This document shows positions 22,465 through 32,744 of a stretch of DNA of 64,000 bases, in pieces. The stretch lies in the NCBI GenBank assembly GCA_039090855.1, contig CM077024.1, positions 68,574,594-68,638,593 of the forward strand, read 5' to 3'. The stretch is from Macrothele yani (taxonomy: Eukaryota; Arthropoda; Arachnida; Araneae; Macrothelidae). The notes under the pieces are model-generated. The model had not been told where the DNA came from. It did no database searches and worked only from the letters and a program-made list of their open reading frames with translations. The position numbers and the translations under genes are program-made. Position 1 is the stretch's first letter. Each line of letters begins with the position of its first letter.

Positions 22465-23150
22465 CGAAGGGCATATCGAAGATCACATTTATAGGCGTAG
22501 AAAACTTGGCTGGAGTGCATTTGGAAGAAGCAGTGCAATTTTCCAAAGTAATTTACCATTATGTCTTAAAGTAAAAGTGTTTATCAGTGCATCCTTCCAG
22601 TTCTTTCTTACAGATCAGAGTTAATCAAAAAAGACATATGAAGGCTGAGGACAACTCAAACAAGCATGGAAAGGTGGATGCACGGCTTAACCAGGAAAGA
22701 CCGAACTTATGCATCAGGAAAATGATATACAAGAGTGGATAGCTGATACGAAGAAATTACCGTCTTTGGCAATCGTAATCCAAACCACTTCTTATCAGTA
22801 TCTTCGTATCATTGATTCATTCTTGCACGAGTCTTCAACCTTCATTGATTATTGCACCACATAGTAATTCCTATTCAGCAGTTCCGAATTCACATAGGTA
22901 TGTGAAAAGCAGGAATCTCCACCACATTAAATTGTGCCAAAGACGGTAAATTTTTCGTATCAGTGATTCATTCTTGCACGAGTCTTCAACCTTCATTAAG
23001 AGTGGATAGCATGATGATCAAAGTAAAGACCCCAAAAGTGGCTGGACATATGGCTGGGAAAACTAACCACCTCTGGACAACTGAAATACTGGGATGGATA
23101 TCAAGGGACAAGGAAAAAACCCGAAAAAGACAGCGATGGAGATTCTTTCG
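22465..23150 (+). pseudogene. RTE LINE relic, C-terminal part of ORF
   Basis: The plus strand reads HIEDHIYRRRKLGWSAFGRSS, FQSNLPLCLKVKVF, then SMERWMHGLTRKDR, then MIKVKTPKVAGHMAGKTNHLWTTEI and SRDKEKTRKRQRW. These blocks align in order with the last 200 codons of the RTE ORF at 57714-58382 (the INRRTKLAWRAFVRNS, MERCMLGVTRRDKKRN and WAGHTARRTDHRWTAEI regions). Frames shift repeatedly and a 254-bp insertion splits it at 22744. This is an older and more diverged RTE copy than the other two. Confidence 0.75.
22744..22997. mobile_element. 254-bp insertion with 13-bp target duplication and internal repeats
   Basis: The segment is bounded by identical 13-bp direct repeats AAGAGTGGATAGC (22731-22743 and 22998-23010) within the RTE relic. 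It starts with TGATACGAAGAAATTACCGT, whose near-complement lies at about 22935-22962. It also holds a 45-bp direct repeat (about 22803-22849 and 22953-22997, ending CTTCAACCTTCATT). It codes for nothing. It could be a small non-autonomous element or a complex templated insertion; a 13-bp duplication fits no single superfamily clearly. Confidence 0.6.
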
Positions 23151-23338
23151 ATATCAAACTTGTGAAACTTTGTCCTAACCTTACTATGTTATAAGCAATT
23201 ATCCCAGAAAACGCTGCCACTACATTTAAAGCACTTCAAATTCTAATACTACTGGACACCTCGTATTAAAAGTAATCCGTCTTGTTGCACGATGATATTT
23301 ATTCAGCTAAGAAACGAAATCTATATACAGTTTAAAAA

Positions 23339-23383
23339 CACATGAGCACTTTCGGTGTCACATTGACACCTTCATCAGATGTG
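23339..23383 (-). ncRNA. Type I hammerhead ribozyme, left PLE arm
   Basis: Reverse complement of the motif at 26831-26875 with no change seen. Helix I is CACAT with ATGTG. The core is CTGATGA and GAAA. Helix II is GGTGTC with GACACC around AATGT. Helix III is a two-pair stem (AG with CT) around TG, and cleavage is predicted after the C of CTC. One unpaired A follows CTGATGA. Hammerheads of this minimal type are known in PLEs and self-cleave element RNA. Confidence 0.85.
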
Positions 23384-23513
23384 ATTTCACCATGTGGTTA
23401 CATGCTGGTCTTAAGTACGTGGAGTAGATGCATCATGGGAAAGCTAATGTCAATGTCACATGATATACCAGATAACAAGACAATAACAAAAATGCATAAT
23501 TAGCCAATGAAGA

Positions 23514-25123
23514 TCACTTAACAGAAACAATTGTTATTGTGCTGTCCTTCCCAACAAGATTGCTCCAAGGTTCAGGTAAAACATAAGGATAATAGTCATT
23601 ACAGCAATGTGTATTATAAGCCGAAATATAGAGGCTTTCTGTAAATAACAAGGAATAAACAGAGTTAGGTGTGTTTATGATCTTAGCGTTGTCCCAGTCT
23701 GGGATGGAATTTCCAGCACTTATGGTTCTTGCAAAAGAGGTGCTTTGGTGATTCATTTTTAGATCATATCTGTGTTCATTTAATCTCAAATCCAAATTTC
23801 TTTTGGTAGAACCCACATAATCATTATGTAGTTCACCAGAGAGAGTGTCGAGCATAGGAATAACATACACACCCCATTTTTTTCCCTTTGTAAATTTTGT
23901 CACGATCGTTGCGGATAATGGTATATAGATTGCATGATCGTATTCCAAATTGTATTTTATGACGAGAACATATGTTGGTAAGGACGTTTACAATATGTGG
24001 ATTAAAATCAACAGATTCAACATACTTTTTAGGCACTTGTTCACTAATTAAAGCAGTTGACATAGCAAACCGTACTTTATTGTGCACCCCCTTAACAACG
24101 TTGTCCGGGTAATCATGGTTTTTATCGAGGGATGATATCCATTGTTGTTCTTGAGCTCTGGCGAAATGGCTAGAAGAATGTGAATATGCTATTCTAAATA
24201 GAAAGTGCAGAGAAGAAATTTTATGCTGAAAAATGTGAGCAGAATTGTACGGAATTAGAGTGGGTGTGGAAGTAGGTTTTCGATAAACGGCAAAAGACAG
24301 GGAATTGTCAGAAGGGTTACGAGTAATTTGAAAGTCAAGATAAGGTAAGACGAAATTATTTTCAAGTTCTATCGTGAGTTTGATGGAGGGGTATTGAGCA
24401 GACATAGCGTTGACAAACTCATGTAACTGATTTATGGTATATGGCCAAATTACCAAGATGTCATCAACGTAACGGATATAGAGACTAGGTTTTTGTGGGA
24501 ATTCTTGTATGACTTTATTTTCAATATGCTGTAGAAGAATTTCTGCTAAGACTGCGGATAAAGGTGAACCCATGGCTGTCCCGTTGGTTTGTTGGTAAAA
24601 AATGTTCTGAAATTTGAAAAATGAACGCTTTTTAATGAGATGAAGAGCATTCATTATGAAAGCAATATCATTGGCAGGAATGTCAGAATCAACGAGTAAA
24701 GCCTGAATCAACTGAAATGTAGCTTCCATAGGTACATTCGTGTATAACGAAACTACATCTAGGGACGCCAAAAAATAGGAATTTGGTAGTGGCTGAATTA
24801 ACTTTAACCTATCAATAGCTTGTGTGGTGCTCTTCATTGAGTAGGAAAAATTCACAGTAAATTTGGTGAGATAACTTGCCAAAGCTTTTTCCAAAGGTCG
24901 GGTGGGGGCAATGTACCCTGATACAAGAGGGCGAATAGGGTACCCTTCCTTGTGTAGTTTTAATCTACCAAATAAATCAGGCACATGGCAGCCGGGGGGT
25001 GGATTGAAGGCTTTTGAAAATGAGTCCGGAGGAGCTGAAGAGTTCTTAAGGCGGCTTAAAGCACTAACAGTAGCCCTGGTGGGGTCTCGTTCCACTATTA
25101 CATGAGGGACACTAGAAATGGCA
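23514..25123 (-). pseudogene. PLE reverse transcriptase-GIY-YIG protein, left arm
   Basis: From about 25123 the minus frame reads PHVIVERDPTRATVSALSRL, then KLHKEGYPIRPLVSGYIAPT, SLDVVSLYTNVP (motif A), TNGTAMGSPLSAVLAEI (motif B) and YVDDILVIW (motif C), a typical PLE reverse transcriptase with its catalytic Asp pair. After a linker, the GIY-YIG nuclease (GVYVIPM, DYVGSTKRNLDLRLNEH, LFTESLYIS) lies in another frame: a run of seven T at about 23876-23882, against six A in the other arm, causes a one-base shift. The frame also stays open upstream of 25123, but that part is antisense of the opposite arm. The N-terminus of a normal PLE protein is missing. Confidence 0.88.
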
Positions 25124-26700
25124 GTTAGTGCTTTAAGTGCTTTAAGCCGCCTTAAGAACTCTTCAGCTCCTCCGGACTCATTTTCAAAAGCCTTCAATCC
25201 ACCCCCCGGCTGCCATGTGCCTGATTTATTTGGTAGATTAAAACTACACAAGGAAGGATACCCTATTCGCCCTCTTGTATCAGGTTACATTGCCCCCACC
25301 CGACCTTTGGAAAAAGCTTTGGCAAGTTATCTCACCAAATTTACTGTGAATTCTTCCTACTCAATAAAAAGCACCACACAAGCTATTGATAGGTTAAAGT
25401 TAATTCAGCCACTACCAAATTCCTATTTTTTGGCGTCCCAAGATGTAGTTTCGTTATACACGAATGTACCTATGGAAGCTACATTTCAGTTGATTCAGGC
25501 TTTACTCATTGATTCTGACATTCCTGCCAATGATATTGCTTTCATAATGAATGCTCTTCATCTCATTAAAAAGCGTTCATTTTTCAAATTTCAGAACATT
25601 TTTTACCAACAAACCAACGGGACAGCCATGGGTTCACCTTTATCCGCAGTCTTAGCAGAAATTCTTCTACAGCATATTGAAAATAAAGTCATACAAGAAT
25701 TCCCACAAAAACCTAGTCTCTATTTCCGTTACGTTGATGACATCTTGGTAATTTGGCCATATACCATAAATCAGTTACATCAGTTTGTCAACGCTATGTC
25801 TGCTCAATACCCCTCCATCAAACTCACGATAGAACTTGAAAATAATTTCGTCTTACCTTATCTTGACTTTCAAATTACTCGTAACCCTTCTGACAATTCC
25901 CTGTCTTTTGCCGTTTATCGAAAACCTACTTCCACACCCACTCTAATTCCGTACAATTCTGCTCACATTTTTCAGCATAAAATTTCTTCTCTGCACAGAA
26001 GAATGTGAATATGCTCTTCTAAATAGCATATTCACATTCTTCTAGCCATTTCGCCAGAGCTCAAGAACTACAATGGATATCATCCCTCGCTAAAAACCAT
26101 GGTTACCCGGACAACGTTGTTAAGGGGGTGCACAATAAAGTACGGTTTGCTATGTCAACTGCCTTAATTAGTGAACAAGTGCCTAAAAAGTATGTTGGAT
26201 CTGTTGATTTTAATCCACATATTGTAAACCTCCTTACCAACATATGTTCTCGTCATAAAATACAATTTGGAATACGATCATGCAATCTATATACCATTAT
26301 CCGCAACGATCGTGACAAAATTTACAAAGGGAAAAAATGGGGTGTGTATGTTATTCCTATGCTCGACACTCTCTCTGGTGAACTACATAATGATTATGTG
26401 GGTTCTACCAAAAGAAATTTGGATTTGAGATTAAATGAACACAGATATGATCTAAAAATGAATCACCAAAGCACCTCTTTTGCAAGAACCATAAGTGCTG
26501 GAAATTCCATCCCAGACTGGGACAACGCTAAGATCATAAACACACCTAACTCTGTTTATTCCTTGTTATTTACAGAAAGCCTCTATATTTCGGCTTATAA
26601 TACACATTGCTGTAATGACTATTATCCTTATGTTTTACCTGAACCTTGGAGCAATCTTGTTGGGAAGGACAGCTTAATAGCAATTGTTTCTGTTAAGTGA
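25124..26700 (+). pseudogene. PLE reverse transcriptase-GIY-YIG protein, right arm
   Basis: Mirror copy of the left arm. Motif A reads SQDVVSLYTNV (a Leu to Gln change beside the catalytic Asp), motif B TAMGSPLSAVLAE and motif C YVDDILVIW. The frame ends at 26008 because of a local inversion at 25998-26044. The second open frame (26128-26700, 190 codons) carries an intact GIY-YIG domain: KKWGVYVIPM, NDYVGSTKRNLDLRLNEHRYD and the catalytic-Glu region FTESLYI, ending WSNLVGKD near the stop. GIY-YIG cuts target DNA for priming and the reverse transcriptase copies the RNA. Each arm carries a defect the other lacks. Confidence 0.88.
25998..26044. repeat. Quasi-palindrome made by a templated inversion
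   Basis: 19-bp perfect arms (25998-26016 and 26026-26044) around a 9-nt loop. The left arm (24160-24215) shows the original sequence, so this palindrome arose after the arms formed. The left half plus loop is the reverse complement of the original sequence here, with one mismatch. Confidence 0.9.
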
Positions 26701-26830
26701 TCTTCATTGGCTAATTACGCATTTTTTTTATTGTCTTGTTATCTGGTATATCATGTGACATTGACATTAGCTTTCCCATGATGCATCTACTCCACGTACT
26801 TAAGACCAGCATGTAACCACATGGTGAAAT

Positions 26831-26875
26831 CACATCTGATGAAGGTGTCAATGTGACACCGAAAGTGCTCATGTG
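26831..26875 (+). ncRNA. Type I hammerhead ribozyme, right PLE arm
   Basis: CACAT (helix I, 26831-26835), CTGATGA (26836-26842), an extra A, GGTGTC-AATGT-GACACC (helix II, 26844-26860), GAAA (26861-26864), a two-base-pair helix III closing TG, C at 26870 as the predicted cleavage site, and ATGTG (helix I, 26871-26875). All core positions match the hammerhead consensus. It lies about 75 nt before the PLE 3' end, the region where PLE hammerheads are expected. Confidence 0.87.
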
Positions 26876-27049
26876 TTTTTAAACTGTATATAGATTTCGT
26901 TTCTTAGCTGAATAAATATCATCGTGCAACAAGACGGATTACTTTTAATACTAGTATTAATGCACGAATTATAGTGTCTACCGTCATACTGGACACCTCC
27001 CTTCTCAAGACACTCTGAATATAATCCATTTTAACTTTTGGTTAGTATC

Positions 27050-28338
27050 TACGCAAGCGGAACAAAAAATTAGTCACCCCTAAAATGACACATGGAAGTT
27101 ACGCGATAGCACTGTTAGGAGCTAAATAGCACTAATGTATCTACAGGATAATTTCTGACTCGTGCAGTGATGAAGAGCAACGTGTGTGTTGAATTTAGTC
27201 TGCAATATGGGTCGTAAGGCAGACGTTTTGGAGTGGCAAAAAGGAGCCATCGTGTTTAGCCATGCCCACGGACACAAATTGAATGAAGTCATCCAATTTG
27301 CTGGTGTGTCGAAGTGTACTATCCAGCGGGTTTACAAACAGTGTTGCAGTTAGTCGTCAACTGAAAATCGGCGACGTAACTGTGGCGAAAAAACGATTCT
27401 CACCAACCGGGACCGCCGCCATGTATCACGCCTAGTAACGGCAAATCGGTTTCAAACCAGGCGACAATTGCTCCAAACAGTCAATAAAAGTCCAGTGCAA
27501 CCAATTTCCGAAAGGACATTGCAACGAGGACTGCATGCAATGGACATCTGGAGAAGAGCACTATGGAAGAGGCCTTTTTTAACAGCAAGTCACAAAGTCG
27601 CACGTTATCAATGGGCTCAGAGGCAGCAAAACGTTGCTGTGGAAGATTGGAAACGAGTAATTACGTCTGATGAGTCTCGTTTTTGTTTGTACTCCAATGA
27701 TGGGAGGCGACGTGTGCATCACAAGCCCAACGAAGCCGTTAATCCTGCTTGTGTCCAAAGTGTTATTCAAGTTGGATGGGTTCCTGTGATGTTTCAGGGA
27801 TGTTTTTCCTACCATGAAATGGGCCCTCTCGTTGCCGTGACGATGATATTGAATCAGTATGCGTACCTTCGCATTCTGAATCCCTAAGTGTTGCCCTTTG
27901 CCCTGCATCTCCGGGAGCAGCATCACATTGCCACTCCTGTCTTTCAAGACCACAATTGCCGTGTGCACAGGGCTAAAACTGTCTAAGTGGCGCAACGAGA
28001 AATCAGCAACACTGTCTCACCTCCACTAGCCCACCAAATCCCCTGATTTAAATCCTATTGAAAATTTGTAGAATCATTTGGAACAGAAGGTGAAACGCCG
28101 GGATAGATACCCAAATACTCTGGCGGGAAGTAGAGACCATTTGACATACGAGTGGCTACAAATCGATGTTCAATACATCCACAACTTTGACAACACACCC
28201 ACAACTCCAACAACACACCCACAACTTCGTGCAGTCTCTACCACACCTGATTCATGCTGTTATCAAGGCAAGAGGCACTGTTACCCGTTATTAGGTAATT
28301 TCGGCCAGGGGTGACTAATTTTTTGTCGGGTGTGCTTA
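27050..28338 (+). mobile_element. Tc1-like transposon with imperfect ends
   Basis: Inverted ends share ACAAAAAATTAGTCACCCCT (left about 27061-27080, complement at about 28307-28326), with outermost bases diverged and TA at the presumed edges (27050-27051 and 28337-28338). Length 1.29 kb. Contains one Tc1-like transposase relic on the plus strand. Confidence 0.83.
27207..28180 (+). pseudogene. Tc1-like transposase (DD34E type)
   Basis: ATG at 27207 opens MGRKADVLEWQKGAIVFSHA, leading to a helix-turn-helix (NEVIQFAGVSKCTIQRVY) and then an in-frame TAG near 27352. The long open part 27468-27887 contains TSDESRFCLYSNDGRR (first Asp). A stop follows at 27885. Further on, VFQDHNCRVHRAKTV carries the second Asp (the usual QDDN has become QDHN), and NPIEN in another frame carries the Glu, followed by a TAG where Trp is expected. 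All three catalytic residues are visible, but at least four disabling changes are present. Confidence 0.82.
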
Positions 28339-28865
28339 TTATGCAAATTTTGTTTATCTATCGGTTGAACTTTCTGAAATGAATATGATATATGAATTAT
28401 TAAAACGTTTTCATGTATCAGCAGGTCAAAAGTGAAACAAGACAGTAAAACCAATAATTGCTGTGTATGATGTGAAAATGGTGTGTTACGCGAATAGGTG
28501 AAAATGGTGAGATTGTTGTCAACGTCAAGCTTACTTGCTTGTGAGCTTACTTGCTTCAAGCTTACTTGCTTGTCCATACAATGAACTTGTTTGCTATAAA
28601 TTCATAATTCGACATGCTGCGCTAATTCTTTGGCACACTTCATCTAAAAGTTAAATCTGTTATTGGGACATCGTCTTGATTATCAAGTGCTTGTGAGGAA
28701 AACGTGTATTCCTGTTGCAGCCAATGGAGTAAAGAAGGTTGACTACCACATGTTGACAGTTCATTTCCGATGTTCTAGTGGTTCAAATTCGTGGACGTTA
28801 GGTCCGAGTGCTTAAGTAAGAAGTTAGGAATAAGCATTTAAATGTTCGATAGATTAATTGAAATA
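28339..28865. other. Spacer with a small tandem repeat
   Basis: Three copies of AGCTTACTTGCTT at 28526-28574. No gene recognised. Confidence 0.7.
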
Positions 28866-30113
28866 TACACTATATTGACAAAAGTCACCGGACACCTCTT
28901 CAAAAACAAATGAACGAATCTTCTGCGTTGTTAAGATGCGCGGTACAACTACAAACGGTATAAAAACAAGCCTGCAGCTGGCCGCGATCATATCACACTG
29001 TGAGGTTGAGTGCAAATGTCACGGCGGGAGATAATTGACTTTTGAGAAAGGAAAGATCATTAGGTTGTTATATTAGTGGGTTGTCCATAAGGGAAACCGA
29101 GAGGCGTGTAAACATACCCAAGTCAATTGTTTTGGATGTACTGAATAAGTGGAAGACACATGGCGTGCCTTAAGTAGCAAAACGTACCGGCAGACCAAAG
29201 AAAATCAGTGATAGAGGACGTCGAAGGCTCAGGAGAGTCGTTACCGCTAATTGATGGAGTACTGTACGATACTTTAGTGTACAGGTGAATAAAACTGCTG
29301 GAACTTCGGTATGTAAACGTACCATTCGCACAGAACTTCATTCCATGGGTTACCGTGGTCGTGCGACTGCTCATAAGCCTTTCATCTTCACTCGGAATGC
29401 TACTCGTCGTTTGATATGGTGTAAAGAACATTTATCGTGGACCGTAGATCAATGGAAACGGGTCCTATGGACTGATGAATCCAGACACACAATCCATCAG
29501 GCTGATGGCCAAGTGTGGGTATGGCGGCAGTCGAGGAAACGTTGTTTACCGCAGCGTACTGTTCCTACGGTCAAGTTTGCAGCTGGCAGTATAGTCGTGT
29601 GAGGGTGTTTTTCGTGTTATGGTCCCGGGCCGTTGGTTGTCGTAGGCAAACCTGTTAACCAGAACGTCTACCTGGATATTCTGGACAATTATGCCCTACC
29701 AACTCTGTGGCAATACTATGGAACTGCACCTTGTTGGTACCAGCAGGATAACGCACCGAGCCATAAAGCAAGGACTGTTACGGCGTGGTTTGACGATAAT
29801 TCCGTATCGTGGTTTGACTGGCCAGCACAGAGCCCTAATCGTAATCCCATAGAGCACCTATAGGATGAATTAGAGAGCCGCATAAGAGGTTTGGAACCAA
29901 GGCTTACTACTAAGCAACAGTTAGCGACAGCATTATGTATTGAATGGAAGCGCATACTTATCGCTGTGTTCCAAAATCTTGTCGAAAGCATGTCTCGAAG
30001 GGTCTGTGCATGATTAAGGCCAAAGGTGGACCAACACCGTACTAATGTATGTCAATAAATGCTATGTTGTGTTTCTCTTTTAAGTGTCCGGTGACTTTTG
30101 TGAGTATAGTGTA
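28866..30113 (+). mobile_element. Tc1-like transposon with well-kept ends
   Basis: Inverted ends TACACTATA followed, after four variable bases, by CAAAAGTCACCGGACAC (28866-28895 and the complement at 30084-30113). TA flanks. 1.25 kb. One transposase relic. Confidence 0.9.
29017..30013 (+). pseudogene. Tc1-like transposase (DD34E)
   Basis: The first ATG (29017, MSRREIIDF) runs into a stop. In the next frame the helix-turn-helix region reads LSIRETERRVNIPKSIVLDV. The middle reads GYRGRATAHKPFIFTRNATRR and LWTDESRHTIHQADG (first Asp, 29470 onward). A TGA replaces Trp in the VWGCF motif at about 29601. The second half gives CWYQQDNAPSHKA (second Asp) and NRNPIEHL (Glu), 34 residues apart, with a TAG directly after. 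It ends MSRRVCA at 30013. Several stops, with the catalytic triad intact. Confidence 0.85.
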
Positions 30114-31149
30114 TATATAAATGGTATTATTTACCGTGAGTGGCTTCAAGTGTGCAGAAATGTATAAAATAGAATTTTTTTTATGTTATCTTGCGATTAC
30201 CATGGTTCAGGAAAGTATAAATTTATTTTTGTGCAAATGGAGAAGGAAGTAATGCCTAACACTGACTTTAGTGATCTAACAGCAAATTTGAGGCGAGCAA
30301 ATAAGAGAATCCTTCCCGGTGGCCTATTTGTTAGCGGCCGAGTTTTTGGCTAATCTCAGAAAGATAAGGTACTTCTGGATGAGACATGTACCAAATTAGT
30401 GGTAATGACGGTGATCCAGTTTTTCACAGGTATAAACACGGGATTACTCAAAAAAAATTAATAATGAAAATCACGGCAAAATACCCGCGCAGCTTGCTAT
30501 CAACCACAAGTTTTACTTGTAAATTCGAATTCACATTGGACATTATGATCTATCTAACTGCATTTTGAGCCTTGCTTCAAAGAAAGGATATACTTAAATT
30601 CATTCGAAGTGTAGCTGTGTTTTTAACTAAAGTTCAAATGAAACTGTGTTATTGTGTTTTTAAATAATATAAAGTTCTGTTTTTAGCTAATATGAAATTC
30701 TGTTTTTAATCTCAAATTCTGATTATAATTGGCACTTGACTGATTAAAACCTGATAGCATTTCAGTTATACAAGCTCTTGAATTTTCCCAGAAATTTAGA
30801 ATTTTTGGAAAATTGAAAGGAGTTTGTCAATAATTGCTGATGAAATAATCATTGATGTGTTGTACAACCAATCAGAGCACCTGGAAATCAGTTTGATGTC
30901 ATTGGCCTGCAGCTTAACGGTTAAAGAATTGCATTATGCGTAACAGATATACGTGTTTAATAATTATCTCGATACAGACAAAAACAGAAGTTTTGAAAAT
31001 CTTGCAAGAAAAACTTTTCTTTTGTATGTTTCAACATGCGTTAGTGAAAAAACGTTTTCAATACTGAACCTCAATAACTTACTATAAATATGTATAGGAG
31101 AAGGGCTTGCTATGTATATTTAGATATTCATAAAATTTTTAAGATTTCT
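30114..31149. other. No gene recognised
   Basis: AT-rich. No element ends or coherent frames seen. Confidence 0.5.
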
Positions 31150-31189
31150 TCTTCAAAATGTTATCCAAATTTGGAAAACTTCACAGCAG

Positions 31190-31915
31190 GATAGAAACAA
31201 TTTCATTTCGGAAGCCTTTCGCTATTTTTCACCTCCACATGCCAAGTATAATCAATCTTATCAACAAGAACTCAGCGCCTTTTACAATTGCGTATATCGC
31301 GCGATACATACATGTTCAGATAAGGACAGTTTAGAGAAAGAACTTTATTTCCTTAAACGTGTTGCAGTACAGCGATGATACAGCCCTTCCATTATAGACG
31401 AGGCTCTAACAAAATTCCGGAAACCGAAGCCTATCTCCTCATTGACTCCTGTGATACGCCCATTGGGAGAGAATTTTTCCATTATTCCATTTTCCCGTGA
31501 CATTGCCTTCAAAATTACGAAAGTTCTTAAAACCTTCAATTTTAAGGTGGTTTTAAAACTTATAAACAAAATGAGATTTTTAGGATCAAAGGACTATTTG
31601 AAGACAAAAACTGGTAGGGAATTTATCAAATTCCATGTGAATGTGGCGCTTCGTACATAGGACAGACCCGTAGAGCCTTGCGTTTTCGATTAAAGGAGCA
31701 CAAGACCTAAATTCGGAATTGTGACCTAAAGAAGTCATCGATGGCTAAACACTGTTACGAAAAGGACCACAAATTTCTCTTTGAAGAAGCAAAACTTATT
31801 GACAAGCCTGATTCAACCCACCAAACTTGATATTTCGGAATATTTCCATATATATCAGAAGTCTTCGCAACTTGTTAATAACATGGCATCCACGCCATTT
31901 CTATCAAACGCGTGG
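31190..31915 (+). pseudogene. PLE protein, C-terminal reverse transcriptase and GIY-YIG
   Basis: Reads YNQSYQQELSAFYNCVYRAIH, ELYFLKRVAVQR then a stop, then YSPSIIDEAL, SLTPVIRPLGENFSIIP and DYLKTKTG. After a frame change comes GIYQIPCECGASYIGQTRRA with GIY and YIG motifs complete, then RFRLKEHK, a stop, and MAKHCYEKDHKF, with the Glu-containing segment EEAKLID. The catalytic YADD part of the reverse transcriptase is missing by 5' truncation. Confidence 0.78.
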
Positions 31916-31994
31916 AAGCATCTAACCAAAATACGTGACTGTAAACACCATTTATGATGTCATATACAATTTGAATATTTGCGTGCCATTCGTC

Positions 31995-32032
31995 CTGATG
32001 AAGCTAGGCCAATACCCAGCGAAACCATGGTC
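31995..32032 (+). ncRNA. Hammerhead-like core in PLE relic
   Basis: CTGATGA, helix II GCTAGG with CCCAGC (one mismatch), GAAA, helix III ACC-AT-GGT and C as the possible cleavage position. The flanks do not pair to give helix I, so activity is doubtful. Confidence 0.5.
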
Positions 32033-32310
32033 AGCTTGGAAAAATAAACATTTGTGACAATTACGTTGTATTATCTTAATCTATATATAATCGTCACAAG
32101 ACTGTAGACTTTGAGATAAAGAATTTCATTTCGTATTGCTTACTAGAAATTTATTTCGTACTGCTTACTAAAAATTCATTTCGTATTGCTTACTATAAAT
32201 TTATGGTTTTGGTAACCCTCCTTCTCATTTCAGTTTTCTGTGTGGTCATTTAGCTAAAACGTTTATCTAGAGACATCTCTAATTAGGAATCACTTGAGAA
32301 CGCTCTTATG

Positions 32311-32486
32311 ACAGAGAGGTCTGAGGCTCTGACCATTCGTCCAAGATGTGTCAAGGTTAGAGTCCCAGATGAGGCTTAGGTGGTGTGTTTGTCTGATGGC
32401 ACGGTCCCTTCCTTGGAACAAGTGGCTCCAAATTAGGGACAGGCGACTGCTCTTAGTTCTCCGAGTTGCTCGTGGTGGCCATTAGA
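32311..32486 (+). mobile_element. SINE-B relic, plus orientation
   Basis: Diverged copy sharing GATGAGGCTTAGGTGGTGTG, TTTGTCT, ACGGTCCCTTCCTTGGAACA and GGGACAGGCGACTGCT with the SINE-B body at 53704-53927. The tRNA-like head is degenerate and no A-tail remains. Confidence 0.65.
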
Positions 32487-32744
32487 CCCTCCCTCACCGG
32501 AAGACACAAACATTTTCGATCACTACTGAATAACCGTCTTACGCAATAAAAACATGAAAAGATATTTCTGTAAAATATATTACGTTCGGATACAACTGGT
32601 CTATTACATAGTAGTACCTCTAGAACACGAATCAATCATTTAGAGAATTATCATCAAGCATCTGTGAACTTAATCACATCTCCTGGGTGAGGCATTTTCG
32701 TCCACTCTCCATTCTTTTCGCCACTTCATATCACCTAATTCGGA

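Larger units (their letters stand above)
23250..26999. mobile_element. Head-to-head dimer of Penelope-like elements with one target duplication
   Basis: Left arm 23264-25068 and right arm 25124-26950 are nearly identical reverse complements around a 55-bp spacer. Each arm is a 5'-truncated PLE with reverse transcriptase, GIY-YIG nuclease and a 3' hammerhead, 3' ends pointing outward. The whole unit is bracketed by 13-bp direct repeats TACTGGACACCTC (23250-23262 and 26987-26999), suggesting that both arms arrived together, with about 36 extra bases at the right side. Inverted and tandem partial copies are known for PLEs. Arm lengths differ by 22 bp owing to a 9-bp duplication at 25128-25145 and a small templated inversion. 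Confidence 0.88.
31150..32095 (+). mobile_element. Penelope-like element relic, 3' part only
   Basis: Contains the end of the reverse transcriptase, the GIY-YIG domain and a 3' region with a hammerhead-like core, ending near AAATAAACATTTGTGAC at about 32056. The 5' half is absent. Different in sequence from the PLE dimer, so a separate family. Confidence 0.75.

Noticed and set aside
24902..25105. Short plus-strand frame resembling the same antisense peptide
   Set aside because: Shadow of the PLE inverted repeat, not a gene.
25124..25251. Extra N-terminal codons of the minus-strand PLE frame that opens at 25251
   Set aside because: They are the antisense of the opposite PLE arm, open only because the inverted repeat is read through. 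The genuine element sequence starts at about 25123.
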